DNA of 64,000 nt from Nannochloropsis oceanica (taxonomy: Eukaryota > Sar > Eustigmatophyceae > Eustigmatales > Monodopsidaceae): the NCBI GenBank assembly GCA_004519485.1, contig CP038122.1, positions 62,001 to 126,000 on the forward strand, read 5' to 3'. Positions within the stretch are counted from its first letter, which is position 1. The number at the start of each line of letters is the position of its first letter. Shown one piece after another: positions 54,697-64,000 of this stretch. The position numbers and the translations under genes were made by a program. The notes under the pieces are model-generated. The model ran no database searches. It was not told the DNA's origin and was given only the letters and a program-made list of their open reading frames with translations.

Positions 54697-57082
54697 GGCG
54701 GTGACTTGCGGTGATGATTTAAAAATGTGATCTCCGTTGGATAGGACCACGGGCCGAGTGATACGTGTGTTGCACCTGCGCGACTGTCGTCCCTCGGTTC
54801 TATTGGGCTAGTAGATAAACGAGTGCTTTTGGGGCGGGAGAAGGGTGGAGTTAGAGGACGTGAGTTAGGTAATGGTAGCATGGTCAAGGCTCAACAGAGC
54901 GCGTGCAATTGCTGATCCTCCTAAGGACTCCCATTTTCTTGAAAACATATATGAGAGGCACTCCAGGGGTGAGGAGGGTTGACTTTGTCTGCTACTCGAG
55001 CTTGAGGTGTTGTCCAGCGAGCTTCTAGACCCGGCACCACAATTATGTCCAAGTCGGTGATGTGTGTGATGATGATGTTGGTCGTCATTTGCCACGCAGT
55101 TGTTGCCAGGGCACTTGTCTGACTAGGTAGTCGGAGGAGGAAGCGACTGCAATGCTGCGCTGCGATCAGGAACCAGTGTGTGCCATTTTGGTGTTCTTGT
55201 TGGGGGTTTCCACGATCTTGCCTAGGCGTCGTGTTGTAATGCCAATAAATGATGCTCAACATGCCCTTCGTCCCCAGTCCTTACACGCGAAAGGGCGGCT
55301 GGAGCGAGAGGCCCCTTTTGGTGCCCTCGAGGCGTGAAAACTCAACACAAGAGACTTCCAAACACCTCGCGGGTTCGATCAGGGCTAGACCTACAACGGG
55401 TCGTGCCCCTGGGACATCTGTTCTTGCGTTCGAGAGAAACAAGTGAGAGCTTCCTTGAAGCGATTCCTGTGCCACCCTCGTAAGTGCCTTGTTTGTGCCT
55501 CCGCCGCGACCACAAATAAGCGCAAATAGCAACGACACGTGGCAAGAAAGGAAGAAGGAGAAGCAATCCGAGAAGGAGGCACGGTTTTGCATTTTTGCTT
55601 GCCATATGCTTTTTGAAGGCCTTTTCTCTCGATCAAAGTCCGAGGAAGCAAACATTTCAACCACTCCGAGCCTCGGCCGCCGAGACCCGGCAAACGGATA
55701 GGCTCCTACGGTCGTAACTGAAGTATTGAGCCGCGGCAAGGCATTTGCCAAGATCTACAGACAATTTCACCGACAATACGTAGCGCATTGGCACGCCTGC
55801 AAGTGAAAACCGCCATCTTGCGTCTGTAATCGTGTACTTCCAAAATGCCCTTGAAGTGAGCAGCTGTCGCGAACTTCACGTTCTCTACAAAAGGCAAACA
55901 CTTGGTTGTGACCTCACAAATCTATGCACTAGAGAGGTGAATCTGAGAAGGCGTTAGAATCAAGTGCTCCACGATTCTTGCGCCTTCACAACAACTGTCC
56001 TTTTGTTTTATCACCAAGAGGACGGCACGGGAGTAGAGGTAGGATTGATTATGTCGAGGTCTCGTAAGTCTCGAAGTCTAAGTCTAAGTCTGAATACACC
56101 ACCTCTCCAAGCAGTCTTGTCGACATCCAACCTTGCCTCTCTTACAGGTGACATTTCTATGACGGCCCGAGACGAAGAAACCTTCCGTCGCGCCGTTCGC
56201 CTTCGTACGCTTTGATTTCTCCCTTCTTCAATATCTACCTGGGTCTTCAGAGGCCTTGAGCTTCTTTGTGCACGTAAAACATGCATGCGATAAGGTCCAA
56301 CTGCATTTTAAAGGATATAGTGAGCCAACAAGGAAATGTGGCAACGTCTAATTTTTTGGACATCGAGACATCTTTTCGCCCAGGCCAGCAGGCTTTTAAT
56401 TCTCACAAACCTGCCTCACGGACCTTAAAAGCTATGCTTTACGAAAAACTACGAGGACGATGAGATACTGCAACCATCAATCAGAGCAACAGAATCTTGT
56501 GACCAACACAACTTAGTGAGCGGATTTAGTTTGCCCTCCTTCGTGCCCTATCTCCTTTGCGACGAAGGAATGTGTTATGTCTTTCTCATCTGCTTGCACT
56601 GGATCGGCCCTTTCGAGCACCCTCCTTTCCTAGTCTCCTCCTGAACCCTCTGCCCCAAACCCATCCTCACGACTCGGCTTCACTAGCTTTGTCTTCTTTG
56701 TTCCTGAGTGCGTGCGCTCCCGTGTTCAAATTCAAAGCCGGACGCATGTTCTTGTCCAACGAAAAATCATTCCTAGAACATATTTGATTAAACTGAGTGG
56801 TTCATTCTTTTTGCCTCCATCAGCGCCCTGGCTGTTTTAAACCACCATTACCCTGACCCACCAGCAGGCATTTAAGAAGGCGGTGGTCGATGTAGGGCAA
56901 AAGCCGGAAACGCATTCCCCCCGCGAAGCCCGTCCCTACCCTGTGTCCCTCCGGCATTTCCTTCTCCCATATCCCACTGGTCTCTGTCCTCTCTATCCTC
57001 CCAAATCCTTTTATCACCGCCTAAAATAAACCACCACTGCCAATCACTACTGCTGCCGCTGCTATTGCTGCTGCTGCTTCGT
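54697..57082. other. 2.4-kb region without recognisable genes
   Basis: Unlike the rest of the window it has few GGGA or triplet tracts and a more even base composition. Short ORFs occur on both strands, the longest being 156 codons on the minus strand at 55281-55751, but none has recognisable motifs. The part next to 54697 should contain the HSF promoter, and the part next to 57082 the EF-1alpha 3' UTR. Confidence 0.45.
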
Positions 57083-58408
57083 TTACTTCTTCTTGCCCTT
57101 GACATCGACTGCCTTCTTGTCGACACTCTTGACCACACCCACAGCCACAGTCTGTCGCATATCACGCACGGCGAAACGGCCCAGAGGGGGGTACTCAGTG
57201 AAGGACTCCACCACCAAGGGCTTGGAGGGCTCGAGGGTCACGTAGCAACCATCCCCCGACTGGACAAACTTGGGGTTGGCTTCCGTGACGGCGCCGGTAC
57301 GTCGGTCAATCTTTTCCGTGATCTCGGCGAACTTGCAGGCAACGTGCGCGGTGTGGCAGTCAAGCACTGGGCAGTAGCCGTTTTGGATCTGACCGGGGTG
57401 GTTCATGACGATGACCTGCGCCACGAAGTTGGCAGCACCGGCGGGGGGGTCCTTCTTGGAGTCACCCGCGACGTAGCCACGACGGATCTCCTTGACCGAC
57501 ACGTTCTTAACGTTGAACCCGACGTTGTCACCAGGGACGGCCTCAGCCATAGACTCGTGGTGCATCTCTACGGACTTAACTTCAGTCGTCACCATGGCGG
57601 GTGCGATGGTCACAACCATGCCAGGCTTCAGGACACCGGTCTCCACACGGCCGACGGGGACCGTTCCAATGCCGCCGATCTTATACACGTCCTGGAGGGG
57701 CAGGCGGAGGGGCTTGTCCGTGGGGCGCTTGGGGGGGTTGATGTTGTCAAGGGCCTCCAGGAGAGTGGGGCCCTTGTACCAGGCCATGTTGGTAGACTTC
57801 TCGATCATGTTGTCGCCATTCCAGCCGGAGATGGGAATGAAGGGGACCTTGGCGGGCTTGTATCCGACCTTTTTGAGATAGTTGGACACCTCCTCCTTGA
57901 TCTCATTGAAGCGGGCCTCGCCGTAGTTGACAGACGAGTCGTCCATTTTGTTGACGCACACAATCATCTGCTTCACACCCAAGGTAAACGCCAACAGGGC
58001 GTGCTCGCGGGTCTGCCCATCCTTGCCAATGCCCGCCTCGAACTCTCCCGTCCCGGAGGCGACGATGAGGATGGCAACATCAGCCTGGGAGGTACCGGTA
58101 ATCATGTTCTTGATGAAATCACGGTGGCCGGGGGCGTCGATAATGGTGAAGTAGTACTTGGGAGACTCGAACTTCCAGAGGGCGATATCAATGGTGATAC
58201 CACGCTCACGCTCAGCCTTGAGCTTGTCCAGCACCCACGCGTACTTGAAAGAAGACTTGCCCATCTCGGCCGCCTCTTTCTCGAACTTCTCGATCACACG
58301 CTTGTCGATGCCGCCGCACTTATAGATGAGGTGGCCCGTGGTGGTAGACTTGCCGGCATCGACGTGGCCAATCACGACCAGGTTCACGTGGGTCTTCTCC
58401 TTTCCCAT
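57083..58408 (-). CDS. TEF1: Translation elongation factor 1-alpha
   Basis: Single exon, 441 aa. EF-1alpha delivers aminoacyl-tRNA to the ribosome. All GTPase motifs are present: GHVDAGKST (G1, residues 14-22), DAPGH (G3), NKMD (G4), and the effector segment [15 protein letters not shown]. Domains 2 and 3 are typical ([66 protein letters not shown]). The C-terminus is the usual Lys-rich tail (VDVKGKKK). Length is slightly under the common 450-460. It is the most conserved gene in the window and free of the repeat-derived insertions seen in its neighbours. Codon use is strongly biased to C/G-ending codons, consistent with high expression. This also creates a long antisense ORF on the plus strand that is not a gene. 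Confidence 0.98.
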   Translation of the reverse strand: MGKEKTHVNLVVIGHVDAGKSTTTGHLIYKCGGIDKRVIEKFEKEAAEMGKSSFKYAWVLDKLKAERERGITIDIALWKFESPKYYFTIIDAPGHRDFIKNMITGTSQADVAILIVASGTGEFEAGIGKDGQTREHALLAFTLGVKQMIVCVNKMDDSSVNYGEARFNEIKEEVSNYLKKVGYKPAKVPFIPISGWNGDNMIEKSTNMAWYKGPTLLEALDNINPPKRPTDKPLRLPLQDVYKIGGIGTVPVGRVETGVLKPGMVVTIAPAMVTTEVKSVEMHHESMAEAVPGDNVGFNVKNVSVKEIRRGYVAGDSKKDPPAGAANFVAQVIVMNHPGQIQNGYCPVLDCHTAHVACKFAEITEKIDRRTGAVTEANPKFVQSGDGCYVTLEPSKPLVVESFTEYPPLGRFAVRDMRQTVAVGVVKSVDKKAVDVKGKKK

Positions 58409-59400
58409 TGTTACGAAGTGAGGGTTGAGGGGTGGGGGTGCTGTGCTCGTGGTGGATGGGTGAGGAGGAGAGGGAGAATGAGCCAGAGGTGTTTATCAAA
58501 GTCCTATGAACAAAATGCCGGCGCGGGCCGTGCGTGAGGCGCGTACATGCCCATCGATGCCACGACCCTGGCCGGTGGCTGGCAGGGCGAGGTGGTGCAG
58601 CGCCGGCAGTGCAGCAAAGAAGCCACGCCGCCGTCCGGCCCAACAACGAGAAGCCTTGCGTCTCATGCTGAACGAGGCATGTCCCACCTGCGCGCCGAAA
58701 CAGGTGAGTGTAATTCCCATGAGGGATACGTATTGTTGTGACGGGCTGCGCGGCAAAGGCACGCGCAAACCGCAGCCATCCCCTGCTTATCTTGTTTTCT
58801 TCTTTCGCTGTGCTCAAGGCTTCTGCCGACCACGCATTCCACTACCACATGCGGGGTTCGGGCCACTCAGCGCGCGACTAACTTGGCCCGACACCTGCAT
58901 ACATGTGCAAGAGGAGTGGTGGCGGGTGGGTGAATGAGCTGTGCGCAGAAGCGCATCGTAAATCGACTAAGAGAGAAGTGATGCACGCCCTTCTTCCGTG
59001 TCGCCGCATCCGCAGCCACACACCTCCACGGAACAGGGTCTGCCTCCCGCGACACCGGTCAACCCATGCACCCAAAGATGTCAGAAGACAGCTGAGAATC
59101 CAGCCATCAATCACGAGGTGATCAAAAGCATGCAGCAAAAGCGACCACTACTTAAAGATGAGGAGTCACACGCCGCCTCCACCCACGAAAGCCAAGAATA
59201 TCGGGAGCCACCCGTGCCGGCGACGGTCTAAACCGCTCTTGCTGACGACCGTAATAAAATGACGAGGTTGACCGTAATCTGGCCCATTGGGCTTCGTTTT
59301 GCAAGTGCTGCCTGCCGCTCCCGCGCCGCGGAAGTCATTTTGTATACTTTACGCTATGTCTTTATTTCCTTTGACGACTACTAGCTACCATGTAGCTATA
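58409..59400. promoter_or_regulatory. Upstream region of EF-1alpha (inferred promoter)
   Basis: About 990 bp lies between the EF-1alpha start and the stop of the next gene on the same strand, with no supported gene. A highly expressed gene needs its promoter here. Candidate 5' UTR features (for example a CACCC-rich stretch at 58418-58460 in transcript sense) are seen but not diagnostic. Confidence 0.45.
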
Positions 59401-61942
59401 CTAGCTAAACGAACGCTTGTTCGACCGAGCAAGGCGTATTTTCTTTCCACCATACTCCGTCCAGTCCAAGCGACGCACTGTTTCGCCCAAGTCCCCCGCG
59501 TCCGTTAGCACCACAAACGCCGTGGACGCACCCACTTTAAGGTGCACTTCCCTCGGCCCTTGTCCTACACCTCCCACCAATGCCCACAAATCGGCCTTTA
59601 CTTTCTCCACCTCTTCTCCCGTGGACTCGGGGAGGTTACTAACAGCCACCACAGCCATTCCTCCTGCAGCACCTCCACCCTGGCCCAGCAGCCCTCCCAG
59701 CCTCGAAAGCGTGGCACCCATGCCCACTTCATTGATATCGCTTCCGCCGCCACCTCCAGAGCTGTTTCCTTCATCCCTGTCCCCTCGATTGGCGCCGCTG
59801 GTGACGGTGGGAGTGGTGGTGGCTGGCGGCCCGTAAGACGCTGGCGTCGGCTGCTGCAGGGGTAGTGGCAACTGTTGCTGAAGCCGCGCCGCCCCTCCTT
59901 CCCTTCCCACACCACTACTACCACTACCCACTTCAATCATCGCTGCAGCCGCTGCTGCTGCTGCTCGAGCCACCTCAGGAGCGAGCAAATCTGTTCTTCT
60001 TCCTCCCCCTCCTCCTCCTCCTGCCCCTCCTCCTCCTCCTCCTGCCCCTCCTCCTAATTCTCCTGCCCCTCCTCCTAATCCTCCTGCTCCTGCCGCATCT
60101 GGAGGTGTGGGTGGGTCAGGGCTCCACCAAACCTCATGTACGACTATTTCCTCTTGGAAACCGACTGATTCCTCTTTTGTTGGTAAATGCAAAGCGAGCT
60201 GAGTGAGACGAGAGAGCATCTTCCCTCGCCCATCTGTATTGAGGAAAATTTCACAAGCGGTCTGATCGTCGACCGACAGGGAGATGAGGTCCTTGTCTAG
60301 TGAGATGAGTAACGTGACAGGTACGCCGAGGAAAACGGGGGGAAGGCCCTTCAAGGGGACGGTGGGTGGAGGATCATCTGTCCAGCTTCCCGAATGGCGG
60401 GAGTTGTAGACGATGGAGCCATTCTTGTAGATTCGCCGAGGGTTAATATGAGCTAAAATTTCTTTGGGTGCGGGCTCGTGGGCGTCGTCGGGGGGCAGGG
60501 GCCCGGGACAGAGGTTGACTGCGAAGCGTTTGGCGTCTGCGGCAATCGTGATGCGCAGCGCAAGAATATGCTTACCCTTTTGAAGGCTGCTCAAAAAAGA
60601 AAATATGGAGAGGGAGAAAGAAGGCGGTCAAAAGAATGCAGGGTCAGCTTCCTGATCGTCTTCGGGGGAGGGGAGGACTGAGGTAGAGGACGAGGACTGG
60701 GCGTTGAGTTTTCCGCCCTTGTGGAGACCTGGGAAGGGGACGAAGGGTGGGAGATATGCCATGCACCAAGCACACACAGACAAGTACACTCAAACACATG
60801 AACACACACAACAAATTCCATACACTCATCGTTTGGATTTTTGACTTACCCAAAATCAGCCAAAGGCACCACCAAAGGCTTCTCCTCCTCCCTCGAATCC
60901 CACTCCTCCTTAAGGCCCCGGACCAGCCACTGAGCAGGAAACCGAGCCCGGTCCAACGATTTGCCCTGCACATGTGGAAACTCAATTTCTCCTCCGCCGC
61001 TTATCCGGAACCCTCCTCCTTTCTCCGCAGGTGTTGGTGGTTGTAAAGGCATGTGTGGATCTGAGCCGTATGCATCACTGTTGCTGTTGCTGCTGCTACC
61101 GCCATACGTGTCCCGATCCTCCCGACGAGGAATGATAAAGCCATCATCACCTGCCCCAATATGCTGATAAGTTGCTGATGATGATGATACTGCTGCTGCT
61201 GCAACTGCTGCTGCTGTTGGATTCTTTTTCGGGATTACGAAGTCATTTTTCTTGGCTCGCTTCGGTATGGAGGCCGCGGCTGAGGGGCGTTTTGGTCGAA
61301 TGTTGCCATCAGTGCTCGCACGACCCCCATTTCCACCTCCTGGGTAGCCGTTTCTGCTGCTGTTGCTTTTTTCGTCGTCTTCCTCTTGATGTTGTTGCTG
61401 CTGCCGGTGCTGGTGGTGCTGGGGCTCACAGTGAGATAGTGACCCACCCCTCCCTCCTCCTCCGCCGCCGTACATGCCGTCATCCTCGACCTCGTCATCC
61501 GAGAAGCCCCCGGGATGCTCATGTCGACTGAAAGACGGGGCTGTGCTGGGACGTCTGGCACCACTGCCTCTATTCAAGCTCGGCCGCGTCGGGACACCAC
61601 CCACCGAGGGCCGCTTCCCGCCGCCTAGGCTACTGCTGCTCCAGGACGCAGTGCCCATCGCGCTCAAGGAACTTGCCAATCCTGATGCCTCGGCTTCTCT
61701 TCGTGCAGATGCTAGCTTGGCTTGCAATGCAGCTTGCTTGGCAGCACGGAGGGCATCCGCCTTTTGAGGGGACAGGGGGGGGGGGAAAGGGATGTGGTGA
61801 GGTGGGAGAAGAGGATGATGGGTGGGTGTGGACGCCATGAGCCAAAAACACCCCGACAAAACTAACCATACTTTGTTACCTGCTCCTTCAACAAGTCGTA
61901 AACCTGCCGCAGGCCCTTTTCACTGATTGTAAGCTGGTCCAT
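59401..61942 (-). CDS. Galectin-like domain protein with C-terminal RRM-like segment
   Basis: Three exons on the minus strand: 61942-61880, 61760-60850 and 60586-59401; 719 aa. The N-terminus is a coiled coil (MDQLTISEKGLRQVYDLLKEQ then ADALRAAKQAALQAKL) followed by 240 disordered residues. Across the last junction a galectin-like fold begins: GLQKGKHILALRITI, DAKRFAVNL, HINPRRIYKNGSIVYNSRHS, SGSWTDD and the FLGVPVTLLISLDKDLISLSVDD strand pair. The galectin sugar-binding signature H-N-R...V-N..W-E-R is partly kept (His, Asn, Arg, then V-x-N and Trp). The final Glu and Arg are not obvious (WTDDPPP). The C-terminus resembles an RRM: AVVAVSNLP (RNP2-like), STAFVVL (RNP1-like) and GKKIRLARS. Gly/Ala-rich low complexity separates the two. 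Domain names are by pattern only. An additional upstream exon cannot be excluded. Confidence 0.72.
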
Positions 61943-62285
61943 TTGCTTGGAAAGCTGGAGGTTGATTGAGGGAGGATGATGGTGGGAGGAAGGAGGCTAG
62001 GATTTGCAGGCGGAGAGCGGTTTCGTTTGGTCTTGTCCCCGCACGTTCGCTTGAGGAGGTGCTCCTGCTCCTCGGGCTTCTATTTTTGCTGCTTGGGGGG
62101 GGGGGGGGGGGGGTAAAGAGTGGCTGTTGTTGTCCTGCCCAGGAGGCATGGAAGAACTTCTTTGACATTTGTTGCTGATTGCGTCATCGGGCCTCAATTT
62201 GCCGCCCCGACTCAAAGAGCTTTTAGGACCCTTACCCAACGCAACTCATCAAACCCATCCCCATCACCAGCAACGAGAGGCACGT

Positions 62286-62417
62286 ATGCAAGGACTGGGC
62301 CTTATACTGCCAGTTGCCACTGCCTCCCTCGTGTCGTTGGTTGGTCTTGCCGCCAACGCTTCTGCCGGCCCACAAGAACTTAAGGTAATTTCGCTTGCCC
62401 CGCCACCCAACTACTAA
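62286..62417 (+). CDS. Possible 43-aa hydrophobic peptide or first exon
   Basis: From ATG 62286 the frame reads MQGLGLILPVATASLVSLVG, continues LAANASAG and ends in APPPNY. The first 25 residues would make one membrane helix or a signal sequence ending in ANASAG. It could be a small membrane protein, or a leader exon (possible donor AAG/GTAATT at 62383) belonging to a spliced gene. It lies between the divergent starts of the galectin-like and coiled-coil genes. Confidence 0.3.
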   Translation: MQGLGLILPVATASLVSLVGLAANASAGPQELKVISLAPPPNY

Positions 62418-62459
62418 AAGCCACTCTACGGAATACGAATCATCAAAAGTTTCTCGTCC

Positions 62460-64000
62460 ATGTCTGCCTCCTCGTCATCGGCCCAAGGCCAAGCCCTTTC
62501 ACCGCCTTCCGACGAAGAGGCCACTAACGGCCCGGGCGCCTCGCTGCACGGCGTGAGCGCGCATGGCCTGGTAAGTCTGGAGCGGGCCGAGCACATCTTA
62601 CAACGGGTGATTGACACAGTCAATGACCAAGGCCTACAAATTTCCAGCCTGTACCTGCTGTTACAGACGCTGGTGGGCACTGAGACCAACCCCTTGCCCC
62701 GTAGCCTCTTGAATGTAGAGGGCAATTTTTCCCGCCTCAACCATCGGCTAGATCGAGTCGAGAAAGCAATTCATGTCCCGGGGGTGGCTCCCAGCGTGCC
62801 TATCGGCGAAGTCGTGAGTACCAACGGAGTAGAACTCAATCATGCCCTGGATGTGCTGCACAAAAAGGCGAACCAAGCAGACGTAGAAGCGCGCCAGCAC
62901 AAGTTAGAGGAGGAAGTGGCCGAGGTTTATGCGTGGGCAGGGGCTCGTGAGCTGGTCGAGCGATTGGAGGAATCGAATCGGGCGACACGTACGCAGGTGC
63001 AAGCTATGGAAGCAGCGTTGGGCTGTAAGGTGGACAAGGTGGAGATGGCGGGGATGGAGGCGACGTTGAATCGTATCAAGATATATAATAGTCGAATGGA
63101 GGGGTTGGAGCAGGGCCAAGCCCAGGACATGGCGCGTGTTCGGGCGGAGGTACAACTGCTGCAGGAACGACGCATTGCGGCGGATCAGCAGTTGGAGGTG
63201 ACGAGGAAGGCGCTGGGAGCTCTGGAGGAAAAGCATGGGGCGTGGAAGCGGGAGACATTGGAATTGATGAAAGAGGTTGGTGATGGATAGTGGAGGGGAA
63301 TGCGGAGGAGTAGAAGGAGGGGAGAAGAAAATGGAAAAGGAAGAGGAGGAATAGGAACCGGACGACGATAAAATGGACCACGATGAGGAGGAGGAGATAG
63401 ATGGGTGGAAAGGCCAGCCTGACATCGAGGAAGGTCCAGGCGGAAAGACGGAAATTCTTGTACTCCTCACTGAAGACTCACCCTCGTTCACTCCCTCCTT
63501 CCTCCATCTTTTCTCCCTCCTCTAGGTTGATGGAGAGCTGGCACAGATGGCATCATTATCTCAACTGGAAGGCAAGCTTGATGCAAGAGTGTGGGAGAGG
63601 GAGTGGAGGTTGGCTTGTGAGCGATTAGATTCAAAGGTAGATCTGCCAGAGATGGCGGCAATGGCGGAACGTGTGGGGGGGGTTGAGGAGGACGTGGTGC
63701 GATTGGGGAGGGAGAGCGATCAGTACTCGCGGTTTGTGGCCTGGTTCTATTCGAGAGGGGAGGCGTATGAGCATAATTTGAATGCGCTCGATAGAACGAT
63801 CGGGAGGTTGGCTAAGGAGTCGTTGGGGAAGTACCTAGAAGGGAGGTGGGGAGGTCGAGAGCGCGAGAGAATTCAGGAGCCGGAAGTAGACGAGGCGGAG
63901 AGGGAGGAAGAAAGCGATTTAGCATTCTCGTCGTCGTCATCGGAGCGGTCGTCCTCACCGGGGTTTGGGGGGAGGAGAGGAGGAGGGCGGCTTGAAGGGG
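62460..64000 (+). CDS. Coiled-coil protein of unknown function, 3' end beyond the window
   Basis: Exon 1 is 62460-63275 (donor GAG/GTTGGT) and exon 2 begins at 63526 (acceptor CCTCCTCTAG). It stays open to the right edge, so the gene is incomplete; at least 430 aa are visible. The protein is heptad-rich helix: LERAEHILQRVIDTVNDQ, FSRLNHRLDRVEKAIHV, RARQ/EEEVAEVYAW and VEMAGMEATLNRIK. Exon 2 continues the same periodicity (LDSKVDLPEMAAMAERVGG, LNALDRTIGRLAKESLG). It then turns acidic and Ser-rich. Repeated 'KVD..EM..ME' units in both exons suggest internal duplication. If exon 1 were not spliced it would stop at 63290 after EVGDG, so this donor matters. No family recognised; a cytoskeletal or scaffold role would suit, but is inference. 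Confidence 0.75.

Noticed and set aside
55365-55392. GGGTTCGATCAGGG resembling a tRNA T-arm
   Set aside because: The GC stem pairing is incomplete and no acceptor, D or anticodon arm could be laid out around it.
57065-58537. 490-codon plus-strand ORF opposite EF-1alpha
   Set aside because: It is the mirror of a highly codon-biased gene. The minus strand encodes full-length EF-1alpha, and the plus-strand translation has no recognisable motif.

Overview
This is eukaryotic nuclear DNA. Genes carry GT-AG introns and the proteins include EF-1alpha, a condensin II subunit, a PRCC-type splicing factor, a type B histone acetyltransferase and a heat shock factor. Three things suggest a compact algal genome, most likely a stramenopile of the Nannochloropsis (eustigmatophyte) kind: short intergenic gaps, few introns, and a signal peptide ending in an AxA-F-like motif on a TruA-type protein, as used for import into secondary plastids. 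The organism call is an inference. The whole window is rich in (GGGA)n/(CCCT)n tracts, CAG/TTG triplet runs and CT/GT/CA dinucleotide runs. These open many spurious ORFs and also let several introns read through without a stop.

Layout. 0-0.75 kb: edge of a DNA transposon (start of a Harbinger-like DDE transposase ORF on the minus strand, then a repeat-rich, palindromic tail). 1.4-15.2 kb: secreted esterase (-), HAT1 (+), KH/WW RNA-binding protein (-), TPR-methyltransferase (+), TruA-like protein (-) and SMP-30/gluconolactonase (-). 15.6-29.1 kb: large acidic protein of unknown function (+), phytanoyl-CoA dioxygenase-like protein (+), SUV3 helicase (-), glycyl-tRNA synthetase (-) and a small basic protein (+). 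30.7-43.5 kb: F-box/GDPD fusion (-), PRCC (-), unknown protein (+), 77-aa zinc-binding protein (-) and condensin II CAPG2 (+). 44.1-54.7 kb: large subtilisin-like membrane protease (-), AlaX-type editing factor (+) and HSF (-). 54.7-57.1 kb: a stretch without recognisable genes. 57.1-64 kb: EF-1alpha (-), galectin/RRM protein (-) and a coiled-coil protein (+) running off the right edge.

The genes are mostly housekeeping functions (chromatin, RNA processing, translation quality control, chromosome condensation) and do not form a pathway or cluster. The notable organisation is strand alternation: at least seven head-to-head pairs share 0.3-0.7 kb upstream regions, and most other neighbours are tail-to-tail. 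No tRNA, rRNA or CRISPR array was recognised. I re-derived exon structures by eye from splice signals, reading frame and family conservation; every joined CDS keeps frame through all junctions.
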